58,916 nucleotides of DNA. Origin: Bacillota bacterium. Its GTDB lineage: Bacteria > Bacillota > Clostridia > Peptostreptococcales > Anaerovoracaceae. The notes beneath the pieces are model-generated. The model was not told the origin of the DNA and did not search any database. It saw only the letters and a program-made list of their open reading frames with translations. The translations under genes and the position numbers were made by a program. This document shows, piece after piece, positions 26,551 through 35,668 of this stretch. Position 1 is the first letter of the stretch; the number at the start of each line of letters is the position of its first letter. The stretch covers positions 1 to 58,916 of the forward strand of contig JAFRVY010000059.1 in the NCBI GenBank assembly GCA_017438285.1, in the 5' to 3' direction.

Positions 26551-27207
26551 TTAGGTCTCATCATACGGCTTCAGGTCCGGTGACCAGATGAGAGGTACGC
26601 CAGTTGCTTCCTGAACTTCTTCCTTCGTATAGTCAGGGTGAAGTTCTGTTACAACGATACCTTCATCTGTAACCTTCATAACTGCCATTTCTGTGATGAT
26701 GTCGGTAACGCACTTTTCTGCTGTCAGCGGAAGAGTACATTCCTTCTTGATCTTGTGATTGCCCTTCTGTGTGTGAAGCATCGTGATGATTACTTCAGGA
26801 CAACCTACGCAAAGGTCCATGGCGCCGCCCATGCCGGCAACTTTCTTGCCAGGCACGATCCAGTTCGCCAGGTCGCCGTTCTCAGCAACTTCCATAGCTC
26901 CGAGAACTGTAGCCTTTACGTGCCCGCCTCTGACCAGACCGAAAGATTCAGCCGTATCAAAGAACTTTGCTCTAGGAAGAACAGTTACATACTGTCCACC
27001 TGAGTTGATGATGTTTACATCGAGAGTGTCTGCGTCTGCAAGCACATCGATTCCTGCGAATCCGTTTTCGGAGTGGCAAGTGATGATGACATCTTCAGGA
27101 AGATAGTCAGCAACCATTGTAGGAAGACCGATTCCGAGGTTGATGAAGTCACCGTCTTCGAAGTGCTTCGCGCATCTTTTTGCGATTCTTTCTTTTAAAT
27201 CTGCCAT
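26551..27207 (-). CDS. atoA: Acetoacetate:butyrate/acetate CoA-transferase subunit beta
   Basis: 218 residues, the normal size. Beta-subunit motifs: NLGIGLPTMVADYLP, the catalytic glutamate in CHSENGFAG, and PGKKVAGMGGAMDL. With the alpha subunit it moves CoA from butyryl-CoA (or acetyl-CoA) onto acetoacetate; in lysine fermentation this activates the acetoacetate released by Kce and yields butyrate. Last gene of the operon; its start overlaps atoD by 13 bases and has GGAAGGAG. Confidence 0.92.
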   Translation of the reverse strand: MADLKERIAKRCAKHFEDGDFINLGIGLPTMVADYLPEDVIITCHSENGFAGIDVLADADTLDVNIINSGGQYVTVLPRAKFFDTAESFGLVRGGHVKATVLGAMEVAENGDLANWIVPGKKVAGMGGAMDLCVGCPEVIITMLHTQKGNHKIKKECTLPLTAEKCVTDIITEMAVMKVTDEGIVVTELHPDYTKEEVQEATGVPLIWSPDLKPYDET

Positions 27208-27920
27208 GCCGGTTCTCCTTCCACGATTGATTCAACCAGTACGCCGGCTACCTGCCAGATGTCAGGGTTCTCTGTGCCGACTGGAACCAGTTTCTCTGCT
27301 GCAATAACGGTGTGGTCGGAAGCTCCGGCCATTACGATGTTGAAGTTTCTCGTTGCCTTTGAGCACATGTAGTTGCCAAACTCGTCAGCCATGGATGCTC
27401 TGATGAATGAGTAGTCTGCGTGAAGCGGTCTTTCGAAGAGGTATTTCTTACCGTCGATTTCCATAACTTCCTTCTTTCTGCCCAGTTCATCAAGGTCAGT
27501 TTCCATAGGTGTTCCGAGTCCTACCGGAGTAAGAACTCCGCCAAGACCATAAGCTGCTGCTCTGATCTTTTCTGCCAGTGTTCCCTGCGGTACCAGAGTG
27601 TACTTCAGGCTTCCGTCAGCAAACTGCTCGTTCAGACGAGGGTTTACGCCGACGTGTGACATAATTACGTGGTCTACCATGTGGTGCTCGAGGAGCTTGC
27701 CGATTCCTCTAGGAGTCTTACCGGCAAATTCACCAGCCGGCTGGCCTTCTGCCAGTCCGCCATCGTTACCGATAACTGTCAGATGCTTTACGCCTTTTCT
27801 TACGAGTGCATCCATGAGGACTTCAGGGGATCCTGTTCCCAGGAATCCGCCGACCATGATGGTCATGCCGTCCTGTACACCAGCTACCGCTTCATCAGCT
27901 GTTACGATTTTGTTGAACAT
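27195..27920 (-). CDS. atoD: Acetoacetate:butyrate/acetate CoA-transferase subunit alpha
   Basis: 241 residues of the type I CoA-transferase alpha subunit: IVTADEAVAGVQDGMTIMVGGF at the start, NDGG and the GGVLTPVGLGT loop. Forms an alpha2beta2 enzyme with AtoA. AAAGG before the ATG. Placed after kamE, 42 bases away, in the lysine operon. Confidence 0.92.
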   Translation of the reverse strand: MFNKIVTADEAVAGVQDGMTIMVGGFLGTGSPEVLMDALVRKGVKHLTVIGNDGGLAEGQPAGEFAGKTPRGIGKLLEHHMVDHVIMSHVGVNPRLNEQFADGSLKYTLVPQGTLAEKIRAAAYGLGGVLTPVGLGTPMETDLDELGRKKEVMEIDGKKYLFERPLHADYSFIRASMADEFGNYMCSKATRNFNIVMAGASDHTVIAAEKLVPVGTENPDIWQVAGVLVESIVEGEPAWQI

Positions 27921-27962
27921 ATTCTTACCTTTCTTGTTTGAAAATAGTTGTTCTGTTGACTG

Positions 27963-28733
27963 TTATATCATGTTCCTCTTTACGATTTCTGTCAAGACGA
28001 ATGATGCAACATCTTCAGCATACTTGTGCTGTCCGAAACCTGCATCATAACCAAGTTCCTGAGCCAGTTCGTGTGAGATTCTCGGTCCGCCGCAAACCAG
28101 GATGACCTTGTCTCTCATTCCTTCTGCTTCCAGAAGTTCGACCATGTTCGTCAGGTTCTGGATGTGGATATCCTTCTGCGTTACAGTCTGTGAAACGAGA
28201 ATTGCATCCGCGTTCAGTTCCTTGGCGTGAGCAATGAGGTCTTCGTTAGGAACCTGTGATCCGTAGTTATAAGCTTCGATGCCTTCAAATCTCTCAAGAC
28301 CGAAGTGGCCGTGGAAGCCCTTCATGTTCATGATAGCATCGATACCTACAGTGTGGGCATCTGTACCCGTTGAAGCTCCGACGATAACAACAGGTCTCTT
28401 GATGTTTTCCTTGATGTACTCTGCGCACTCAAGTCTGTCCATGACATCAACTTCGACCTTCGCGACCTTGATGGTCGTGTAGTCGACTGTGTGCTGGCAC
28501 TTGCCGTATACTACGAAGAATGTATACTCCGGAGTCATTGCCTTTGAATAAACTACGTTCGGCTCGTCAAGGCCCATCTTCTTTGCCAGGATCTTTGCTG
28601 CTTCATTAGCTTCGTCACCGTAAGGAACAGGAAGAGTGAAAGCAACTTCTGTCATACCATCGTTAAGCGTGTCGCCATATGGCTTTACTTTTGTCAGATC
28701 GATCTGAGCTACTGCTGTATTGCATTCTGCCAT
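27963..28733 (-). CDS. kamE: Lysine 5,6-aminomutase beta subunit (B12-binding)
   Basis: 256 residues. The Rossmann-type cobalamin domain has the base-off motif DAHTVG, with His127 as the predicted cobalt ligand. Lys138 lies 11 residues further on, matching the spacing of His133 and the PLP-bound Lys144 in the Clostridium sticklandii enzyme. With KamD it moves the amino group of beta-lysine (or D-lysine) from C6 to C5 using adenosylcobalamin and PLP. Its ATG overlaps the kamD stop by one base (TAATG). Confidence 0.95.
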   Translation of the reverse strand: MAECNTAVAQIDLTKVKPYGDTLNDGMTEVAFTLPVPYGDEANEAAKILAKKMGLDEPNVVYSKAMTPEYTFFVVYGKCQHTVDYTTIKVAKVEVDVMDRLECAEYIKENIKRPVVIVGASTGTDAHTVGIDAIMNMKGFHGHFGLERFEGIEAYNYGSQVPNEDLIAHAKELNADAILVSQTVTQKDIHIQNLTNMVELLEAEGMRDKVILVCGGPRISHELAQELGYDAGFGQHKYAEDVASFVLTEIVKRNMI

Positions 28734-30289
28734 TATTCTGCACCTCCTAACATAAGTGGAATGAACGGATTGAAGTATTCATCATCCTTGACGCAAACGC
28801 CTGCCAGGCCCTTTCCGCCGTCTCTAGGTCTCTTAACGCCGCCGAACCTGCCCTGCTCGATCGTGGAGAAGAGTCCTTCTTCTACGATCTCTTCGAGGAG
28901 CTTGTCAGCCTTGTCGAGTACCAGCTGAGCTCTTGACTGGATGATTCCGCCTTCCTTGTATTCCATTTCGGAACCGATGTCTCTCATGTTGTTGAAGATG
29001 TACTGTGCATTTTCAATGGAGAGATATCTGTCGTGCATGTGCGGTGTGTGGATAGCTTCTGTCAGCATACCGAGCAGCTGCAGTGACTGTCCTGACCAGA
29101 TTGCGATCATGTTGAACAGCGCATCCTGTACGTTGCCCTTGAAGATGTTTCCGGTCATGTACTTTGTAGGCGGCATGTACTTCAGAGGAGCGTTCGGGAA
29201 GATCTCTCTTGCCATGATAGCCTGTGCCAGCTCATAGAGGAATCCGTTCTCAATGTCAGGATCCATCTCGAATGCGTGGCCGAGACCCATCTGCTCTTCT
29301 TTTACATTTGCCAGTACTGCGAACTGTTCGTTGATCAGCTGTGAAGCCAGAACCGTGTGCGCATTTTCAAATGCATCATCTGTGGTCAGATAGTTATCTT
29401 CACCTGAGTTAAAGATGATGTCGCAGTAACCGATGATTACTCTTGAGAAATACTGGTCAACCAGAGTTCTCTGCATGTTGATATCTCTGAACAGGATACC
29501 GTAAAGTGCGTCGTTGAGCATTACGTCCAGTCTTTCGATAGCGCCCATTGCAGCGATCTCAGGCATGCACATTCCTGATGAGTAGTTACAGAGTCTGATG
29601 TATCTGCCAACTTCTTCGCCAACTTCGTCGAGAGCCTTTCTCATGATTCTGAAGTTTTCCTGCGTTGCGTATGTTCCGCCGAAACCTTCTGTTGTTGGTC
29701 CGTAAGGTACGTAGTCGAGCAGTGACTGAGCAGTCGTTCTGATTACGGCGATGATGTCAGCACCCTGTCTAGCAGCAGCCTGTGCCTGAACAACGTCTTC
29801 GTAAATGTTACCTGTGGCAACGATGACATACAGATAAGGTCTTCTGCCCTCACCGATCGTAGCGAGATACTCGTTTCTCTTTTCGGTCTGCTTTCTGATT
29901 GTCTTTAATGCCTCGTGAACTCTAGGCATGATCTTAGCTTCAGCCTCTTCCTTGGAAGCCAGCGGCAACTTAGTCACGTCAAGATTTCCGGCAGCCATTT
30001 CCTCAGCGATCTCCTGCGGCTCTTTGCCTGTCTGGATCATTGCGTTTCCAATCCAGTAAGCAACGCCTCTTGGAAGTCCGCCTGCATCAAGGATCTGGTC
30101 TACCACTACGTTAGGCAGTGGAGTGTCAACCTCATCGACACCGTCTACGCCCAGCAGTCTGAGAATGGTTCTCTCGGTACTGACTGTAGTGTGTCTGTCG
30201 ATGAATTCCTGCATGCTGTGAGCGATCTTTGCAGCGCTCTGACGAGCATGATCAACCTTGTTAGGGTCCAGGTTCAGTTTACTTTTCAT
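28733..30289 (-). CDS. kamD: Lysine 5,6-aminomutase alpha subunit
   Basis: 518 residues, the family length. It is the TIM-barrel subunit that holds substrate and PLP and interacts with the adenosylcobalamin of KamE. Recognised by the N-terminal segment LNLDPNKVDHARQSAAKIA, VVATGNIYEDVVQAQAAARQG and the near-universal family sequence around TEGFGGTYATQENFR. ATG with AAGGAG, 12 bases after kamC. Translationally coupled to kamE. Confidence 0.95.
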   Translation of the reverse strand: MKSKLNLDPNKVDHARQSAAKIAHSMQEFIDRHTTVSTERTILRLLGVDGVDEVDTPLPNVVVDQILDAGGLPRGVAYWIGNAMIQTGKEPQEIAEEMAAGNLDVTKLPLASKEEAEAKIMPRVHEALKTIRKQTEKRNEYLATIGEGRRPYLYVIVATGNIYEDVVQAQAAARQGADIIAVIRTTAQSLLDYVPYGPTTEGFGGTYATQENFRIMRKALDEVGEEVGRYIRLCNYSSGMCMPEIAAMGAIERLDVMLNDALYGILFRDINMQRTLVDQYFSRVIIGYCDIIFNSGEDNYLTTDDAFENAHTVLASQLINEQFAVLANVKEEQMGLGHAFEMDPDIENGFLYELAQAIMAREIFPNAPLKYMPPTKYMTGNIFKGNVQDALFNMIAIWSGQSLQLLGMLTEAIHTPHMHDRYLSIENAQYIFNNMRDIGSEMEYKEGGIIQSRAQLVLDKADKLLEEIVEEGLFSTIEQGRFGGVKRPRDGGKGLAGVCVKDDEYFNPFIPLMLGGAE

Positions 30290-30301
30290 CCTTTTTCTCC
30301 T

Positions 30302-31939
30302 TTATACAATATACTGTTTAGCCTTTTCTATAATGCTATTGTCGATGCCGAGCATCTTAGCAATGTTCAAGGCATCTTTAGGGATCTGGGTCGCATTGTC
30401 GACGCGCTGGAGTCTGTAATCCATGTACTTCTGGATGATGTTGATCCTTTCGCGCCTGTTGGCGTACCTGATCTCCCTGTTAAGTTTTTCGAAGTCCACA
30501 TTCGCAAGCCCCGTTACCTGCATGTTGACGACATCCTTATCCTCTGTGACCGTCTCGAAGTGAGTGGTGATGAGCGATATGATCGTCTGATGTTTCAGGT
30601 AATCTACGATGCTCTTCGTGAGCGCCAGTCCCTCTACCGGGTTCGTCCCGCTGGCGATCTCATCAATGAGCAAAAGGGATCTGTCCTTGCTGTTGTCGAT
30701 GATTTCCTTCAGCTCCTCCATCTCGCTTCCGAAGCTCGACAGTCCCCTTTCGATGGACTGACTGTCTCCGATGAGAATCTGCATGAAGTTGCTGAGACCG
30801 ACTTTCGCTCTGCTGCAAGGAACGAAGTAACCATACTGGGCGAGAATCGCGACCATGCCTACGAGCTTCAGGGAAACCGTCTTGCCTCCCATGTTGGCTC
30901 CCGTGATGCAAGTCACGCCGTCAGCAAGTGAAATGCTGACCGGACAGTACTCTCCACCCTTTTTCTTGATGATCTCTTCGACCTGCAAATGCCTTCCGTC
31001 CTCGAATTCCACGATGTGTTCCTTGACGATCTCCGGCTTGACGCAGCTGTGTGCTGCCGCATACAGAGCCTTTGCGAGAATGATGTCAAGTCTTCCAATA
31101 CGGTCGCAGTTTTCGAGAAGCAATGCAGAGTGTTTGTGGATCTCCTTCGACAGTCGCTCTCTCACGACCAGTTCCTCTTCTTCGATGTCCGCCGTCAGAT
31201 CATCCAGTTTGAGCATGAGCTGACGGACCTCATCATCGGGAACCAGCGTGTAGGTGACCGACATATAGTCTTCGTCCGATTTCGATAAATCGGCAATCTC
31301 TTCTATCATTTTTATACCGGCGCTGTCGCTCTTCGAAACCGTAATGTCGAATTTCGGCGTAAGTGACAGTCCGTGCTTTTCCTTGATCTCGTTTCTCAAA
31401 GCCTTTTGACGACTTCTGATTTCCCTTTCCATGTTCCTTTTTTCTCGTCTCAGCTCTGCGAGCTTTTCGGAGAATGAATCATAGATGTAAAACGTGTTGA
31501 GTCTGTCACCGCTTGGGTCGAGTATGTCCAGAAGTTCGTTGACTGTGTCCGGCACGTACTCGGCAGGAAGGTCGATCTTCGTGCTTAAGGTCCTGACCTT
31601 CTCCATGAGCAGCATTAGGTTCTTGAGTTCAAAGATCTCGACGACAGACAATACAGAGTGTTCCGTTCTCTCGATCGTGAACGTATTGTCTTTCATCATC
31701 ATGAAGGTTTCCTGCAAAACGCCGATGTCGCTTTTGTTTGCGGCTGCCGTTTCCACCATCCGCTCTATGCGGTCCAGTTCCTCCTCCAGGGCCTCCTCCT
31801 GGCCCGGGAAGAAAGGCTTTTGTTCCTTGATCTGCTTCGTGCCGAACGGCGTCTGCAGATTCATGGCTCCGATCACATAGTCCAGCCCCGTTTCGCGTCT
31901 CGTTTTGGGATTTGCCAGTCTGAGTATTCTCGTTGACAT
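30302..31939 (-). CDS. kamC: MutS-like ATPase, lysine 5,6-aminomutase reactivase subunit
   Basis: 545 residues with a C-terminal MutS-type ABC ATPase: Walker A GANMGGKTVSLKL, Walker B SLLLIDEIASGTNP and the following TTHFETV switch. It lacks the MutS mismatch-binding domain, so it is not a repair protein. In lysine-fermenting clostridia the MutS-like KamC acts with KamB to restore 5,6-aminomutase that has lost or damaged its coenzyme. Gene order kamA-B-C-D-E is the usual one. GGAGGAG precedes the ATG. Confidence 0.88.
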   Translation of the reverse strand: MSTRILRLANPKTRRETGLDYVIGAMNLQTPFGTKQIKEQKPFFPGQEEALEEELDRIERMVETAAANKSDIGVLQETFMMMKDNTFTIERTEHSVLSVVEIFELKNLMLLMEKVRTLSTKIDLPAEYVPDTVNELLDILDPSGDRLNTFYIYDSFSEKLAELRREKRNMEREIRSRQKALRNEIKEKHGLSLTPKFDITVSKSDSAGIKMIEEIADLSKSDEDYMSVTYTLVPDDEVRQLMLKLDDLTADIEEEELVVRERLSKEIHKHSALLLENCDRIGRLDIILAKALYAAAHSCVKPEIVKEHIVEFEDGRHLQVEEIIKKKGGEYCPVSISLADGVTCITGANMGGKTVSLKLVGMVAILAQYGYFVPCSRAKVGLSNFMQILIGDSQSIERGLSSFGSEMEELKEIIDNSKDRSLLLIDEIASGTNPVEGLALTKSIVDYLKHQTIISLITTHFETVTEDKDVVNMQVTGLANVDFEKLNREIRYANRRERINIIQKYMDYRLQRVDNATQIPKDALNIAKMLGIDNSIIEKAKQYIV

Positions 31940-31948
31940 TGTCTCCTC

Positions 31949-32962
31949 CTACATTCTAACGTCAATAACAGGGATGTCGGGTATAGCCTTTTGCATGGCG
32001 TTCACAAGTTCTTCGTGGTCGAACATATATCCGCTCGGTGATGTCGGGTTGACAGTCACTGCTGCAACCGGGATGTTCTCCAGAACCTTTACGGTGAGTC
32101 CCTTTTTCCTAAGCTGATTCCACATGGTCGCGCCGATAAAGATCTTCGTCGGATCCTTGAGGACGAATGTGATATGTTTCAGCTTCTTCGGGTTAATGTC
32201 AGCGATGACGCTGTGTGTAAAAGCTCCCGGAACAAATACATGTGTGACGGTCTCATCGATCTCGGCATCCAGGTATTTGCCTGCGCCGAGGCCCGTACTC
32301 CTGTCGAGTACAACGAGCTCGTCCTCTTTGATGAGCATGATCTGTTCGCCATTTGTTTCGGTCAACAAATTCCTCTCCCGTCCATCTTCGAGACACGGAA
32401 GGCGGTAGAGGCCGACGGTGTGCGCCGTCTCCTCTACGACCTTACTCATTTTTCTCGATAAAACCGCTCCTGTGGACAGGATGATCGCATCCGATGTTTC
32501 TGGTGCTGCGATAGATTTCCGGTCTATCGCACCATCTATAAGCACCAGGTCCGCACCTAACCGAAGCATTTCTTCGCACATCTCTATGTGCTGGGCATTG
32601 ATTACCGGCCCGGCGATCTGAACGTATCCGCTGTCGACGACTCTGCAAAGGAGGATAGGTCCAAGCGAAGAGCCGTACTGGGTCATTCTGATGATTTCGA
32701 GTCCGGCGTCAGCCAGTTCGTAGAGCTGCGTAGGCACCGATACGATAGTGCCGGTATCCAAGAATACGCGAGGCTTGTCAGTACCCGTGACAACGTCTGT
32801 TCCCTCTCCATCTCTGCCCGTCGAAGTGATGCCGAGGAGCAAATCCTCATCCATCGCTTCTTCGATCAGATAATTCAGCGCTGTAGTCTTGCCGGCGTTC
32901 TTCGCCATGCCGACTATGGATATTCTCTTGTATTCTCTGGATAATTCTTCTAACAGGTACAT
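31949..32962 (-). CDS. kamB: Lysine 5,6-aminomutase reactivase subunit KamB
   Basis: 337 residues. An N-terminal P-loop GMAKNAGKTTALNY (about 18-31) opens a nucleotide-binding domain with VLIDGAIDRKS. The C-terminal third is not recognised beyond this family. Position between kamA and the MutS-like kamC identifies it as KamB. The ATG lies 12 bases after the kamA stop and has no clear ribosome binding site, so translation is probably coupled to kamA. Confidence 0.85.
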   Translation of the reverse strand: MYLLEELSREYKRISIVGMAKNAGKTTALNYLIEEAMDEDLLLGITSTGRDGEGTDVVTGTDKPRVFLDTGTIVSVPTQLYELADAGLEIIRMTQYGSSLGPILLCRVVDSGYVQIAGPVINAQHIEMCEEMLRLGADLVLIDGAIDRKSIAAPETSDAIILSTGAVLSRKMSKVVEETAHTVGLYRLPCLEDGRERNLLTETNGEQIMLIKEDELVVLDRSTGLGAGKYLDAEIDETVTHVFVPGAFTHSVIADINPKKLKHITFVLKDPTKIFIGATMWNQLRKKGLTVKVLENIPVAAVTVNPTSPSGYMFDHEELVNAMQKAIPDIPVIDVRM

Positions 32963-32974
32963 TGAGCTAATTTC

Positions 32975-34234
32975 TTATTTCTTGTTTCTTTCGTGTCTCA
33001 GCAGATGTGCTGGTTCCATGGACATTCTCTCGCCCTGAGCCAGTCCTGCAACGCCTTCATAACGATAATCTTCAACGTTCTTGCAGTTCTCATAGCTGCA
33101 CTGCAGCTTAGGAAGCATTGTAGGCTCTGTGTAAGTAGTGATAACGCCTTCGTAGTTTCTCAGGATTACCTTATCTGGAGTCTGTGAAATTACATACTGA
33201 GGCATTACAGGAGTCTTGCCGCCGCCGCCAGGAGCGTCAACTACGAATGTAGGTACTGCATAACCTGAAGTGTGTCCTCTGAGTCCTTCGATGATTTCGA
33301 TACCCTTTGATACAGGTGTTCTGAAGTGTTCGATACCCAGTGACAGGTCGCACTGATAAATGTAGTACGGACGAACTCTGTTCTTGCAGCAGAGGTGTAC
33401 CAGGTTTCTCATTACATGAACGTCATCGTTAACTCCTCTGAGGAGTACTGACTGGTTTCCGAGAGGAATACCTGCGTCAGCCAGCTTTCTGCAAGCTTCT
33501 GCTGATTCAGGTGTGAATTCCTTAGGATGGTTGAAGTGAGTGTTCAGCCAGATTGGGTGATACTTCTTCAGCATGTCAACCAGCTCGTCAGTGATTCTCT
33601 GCGGCATAACTACAGGAGTTCTTGATCCGATTCTTACGATCTCAACGTGGTCGATCTTTCTCAGCTCGCTGATGATGTACTCGAGAACGTCAGTCTCTAC
33701 GCAGAGAGCGTCTCCGCCTGAAAGCAGAACGTCTCTTACAACAGGAGTTCTCTTGATGTAGTCGATGCAAGCGTTGATGTCTTCCATGCTTCTAGCGCCG
33801 TCAGTTTCGCCTGCGAGTCTTCTTCTTGTGCAGTGTCTGCAGTACATGGAGCACTGGTCAGTGATCAGGAAGAGAACTCTGTCCGGATATCTGTGAGTAA
33901 GTCCAGGAGCAGGTGAGTCTTCGTCTTCGTGAAGTGGGTCCAGCATGTCAGCTTCGCCTCTGTGAGTCTCAGCCAGTGTTGGAACAGCCTGCATTCTTAC
34001 CGGGCAGTTAGGATCGTCAGGATCCATCAGTGAAGCATAGTAAGGAGTGATGCCGACTCTGAAGCCGTCCATTACCTTAGTAATGTCTTCTTCTTCCTGT
34101 GGAGTCAGGTTAACTACCTGCTTGATCTTCTCTACTGAGTCCAGTCTGTTAGCGACCTGCCAATGCCAGTCGTTCCACTGTTCATCTGTTACATCCTTGA
34201 AAAGAGGGATGTCTTTCCAGTTTCTAATAGCCAT
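32975..34234 (-). CDS. kamA: L-lysine 2,3-aminomutase
   Basis: 419 residues. Radical SAM cluster motif C128-x3-C132-x2-C135 (CSMYCRHC), SAM motif LSGGDAL, and the PLP lysine in GGGGKTPVMPQY. It converts L-lysine to L-beta-lysine, the first step of lysine fermentation, with a [4Fe-4S] cluster, SAM, PLP and zinc. The C-terminal extension typical of clostridial KamA is present. AAAGGAG before the ATG; 48 bases after kdd. Confidence 0.96.
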   Translation of the reverse strand: MAIRNWKDIPLFKDVTDEQWNDWHWQVANRLDSVEKIKQVVNLTPQEEEDITKVMDGFRVGITPYYASLMDPDDPNCPVRMQAVPTLAETHRGEADMLDPLHEDEDSPAPGLTHRYPDRVLFLITDQCSMYCRHCTRRRLAGETDGARSMEDINACIDYIKRTPVVRDVLLSGGDALCVETDVLEYIISELRKIDHVEIVRIGSRTPVVMPQRITDELVDMLKKYHPIWLNTHFNHPKEFTPESAEACRKLADAGIPLGNQSVLLRGVNDDVHVMRNLVHLCCKNRVRPYYIYQCDLSLGIEHFRTPVSKGIEIIEGLRGHTSGYAVPTFVVDAPGGGGKTPVMPQYVISQTPDKVILRNYEGVITTYTEPTMLPKLQCSYENCKNVEDYRYEGVAGLAQGERMSMEPAHLLRHERNKK

Positions 34235-34282
34235 GTTTATCTCCTTTTCATCGTTTGTACAATACTCAATACTGAATATTAC

Positions 34283-35344
34283 TTATGCATACATTTCTTC
34301 GAAGAGCTTTCTGAGACCTTCGTGCTCTCTCAGTTCCTGAAGAGTGATCTCAGCGTGACCCTTAGTGTATCCGTTACCAACGATCATGTTAACGTCCTTG
34401 CCAACGCCTTCTGCACCAAGAGCAGCCTTAGTGAAGCTTGTTGCCATTGAGAAGAAGTATACTGTACCGTCATCCTTACAGCTGAGGATGGAGCCCATCT
34501 CAGTGTTCTCGATGGATACGCAGTTGATAACTACGTCATACAGTTCGCCGTTAGTCAGTTCCATAGCCTTCTCATACATTCCAACTGCATCAGCAGCATC
34601 CATGTGGAAGTATTCGTCTGCCAGATCCAGAGCTCTAGCTCTGTCTTCTGATTTCTGTGAACCAGCTGCGCAAACTACCAGACCGGTAACGCCAGCTCTC
34701 TTCTTTGCTTCATACAGGCAGAGAAGACCTGACTTGCCGCCGCCGCCGATTACGAGAACTTTCTGTCCCTGCTGAACGAGCTTGCCAGTCTGTGCTGGAG
34801 CACCTGCAACGTCCAGTGCTGAAAGTGCGAGACCTTCCGGCATGTCATCAGGAAGCTTAGCATAGATACCGCTCTGGAAGAGGATAGCCTGTCCAGTGAT
34901 GTCAACCTGGTCGATTGCAGGTCTCATCTCGTGGATCTCTTCGATTACCAGCGGAGTCAGTGAAAGTGAAACCAGAGTTGCGATCTTGTCGCCAACCTTC
35001 AGGTCGCCCTTCCATTCAGGTCCGATTTCCTTAACTGTACCGATCAGCATTCCGCCTGAACCAGTCCAAGGGTTTTTGTGCTTTCCAGCCTTAGCAACGA
35101 TGTCCTTCATGCACTGTGCAACCTTGTCCTTTTCTTCCTGAGTTTCGATTTCAGCCGGCTTCTTGTTCAGAACCTGCTTGCAGATTTCTGTGAATGAAGC
35201 TGAGTCGATGTTCAGTGTCTTAACGTCGATCAGGATCTCGTTGTCATAGATTTCCATAGTGTTGTCGACAACGTCTGCTGGCTGCGGCAGAACGCCCTTA
35301 GGTGAGATAACTCTGTGTGTTCCGTACGGATTTCCTTTTTTCAT
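34283..35344 (-). CDS. kdd: L-erythro-3,5-diaminohexanoate dehydrogenase
   Basis: 353 residues. MDR-like dehydrogenase with NAD-binding glycine motif VIGGGGKSGLL (about 198-208). The N-terminus YGTHRVISPKGVLPQPA is family-specific. It oxidises 3,5-diaminohexanoate to 5-amino-3-oxohexanoate with NAD. First gene of the eight-gene operon, with AGGAGG and a sigma-54 promoter upstream. A degenerate copy of this whole enzyme forms the sensor half of the adjacent regulator. Confidence 0.95.
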   Translation of the reverse strand: MKKGNPYGTHRVISPKGVLPQPADVVDNTMEIYDNEILIDVKTLNIDSASFTEICKQVLNKKPAEIETQEEKDKVAQCMKDIVAKAGKHKNPWTGSGGMLIGTVKEIGPEWKGDLKVGDKIATLVSLSLTPLVIEEIHEMRPAIDQVDITGQAILFQSGIYAKLPDDMPEGLALSALDVAGAPAQTGKLVQQGQKVLVIGGGGKSGLLCLYEAKKRAGVTGLVVCAAGSQKSEDRARALDLADEYFHMDAADAVGMYEKAMELTNGELYDVVINCVSIENTEMGSILSCKDDGTVYFFSMATSFTKAALGAEGVGKDVNMIVGNGYTKGHAEITLQELREHEGLRKLFEEMYA

Positions 35345-35435
35345 GTTTTAGTTCCTCCTAAAATTATTTTGATAGCCTTCTAGCAAAGGCTTATGCCTTT
35401 GAACCAAAGGCTGCTTTAACGTGTCTATATAAAGT

Positions 35436-35451
35436 AGCAATATGTGTGCCA
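35436..35451 (-). promoter_or_regulatory. Sigma-54 (-24/-12) promoter of kdd
   Basis: On the minus strand TGGCACACATATTGCT, a full match to TGGCAC-N5-TTGCW with GG and GC 12 bases apart. Transcription should start near 35426, about 80 bases before the kdd ATG. Confidence 0.88.
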
Positions 35452-35587
35452 AAAAATTAACGCATTTCCGGAAGCCTTGCGGTTTCGTGCTCACAGCGAA
35501 TGGTTTTTTTGCAGATACAACAAAAGCCTGCCCGTGCCGTTCTTTTCATGCTTGATTATGCGTATTTCTGTGGGTTTATTCGTTTTT

Positions 35588-35603
35588 GAACCGTCTTCGG
35601 TTC
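35588..35603. promoter_or_regulatory. Candidate upstream activator site 1
   Basis: GAACCG-TCTT-CGGTTC, a perfect inverted repeat about 170 bases upstream of the kdd start of transcription. The same half-sites recur at 35621-35636 and 37758-37773. Confidence 0.78.
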
Positions 35604-35617
35604 TAAGCATAAGAAAA

Positions 35618-35639
35618 CGTGAACCGATAACGGTTCACG
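35618..35639. promoter_or_regulatory. Candidate upstream activator site 2 and terminator of the regulator gene
   Basis: CGTGAACCG-ATAA-CGGTTCACG, perfect inverted repeat with the same core as sites 1 and 3. It is followed by TTTT-C-TT on the minus strand and six T on the plus strand, so the hairpin can also end transcription of the regulator gene. Confidence 0.75.
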
Positions 35640-35668
35640 CCTTTTTTAGCTGTTATTCTTTTAACTTT

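Larger units (their letters stand above)
35345..35668. promoter_or_regulatory. Control region of the kdd-kam-ato operon
   Basis: 324 bp without a gene. It contains, from the operon outward, a 5' leader of about 80 bases, the -24/-12 promoter (35436-35451) and two copies of the GAACCG-N4-CGGTTC palindrome (35588-35603 and 35618-35639), the second of which also terminates the regulator gene. This is the classical arrangement of an enhancer-dependent promoter. Confidence 0.8.

Noticed and set aside
28640-30300. Cobalamin riboswitch for kamDE, or lysine riboswitch for the operon
   Set aside because: No B12-box or L-box sequence between the genes or in the kdd leader; intergenic gaps are too short.
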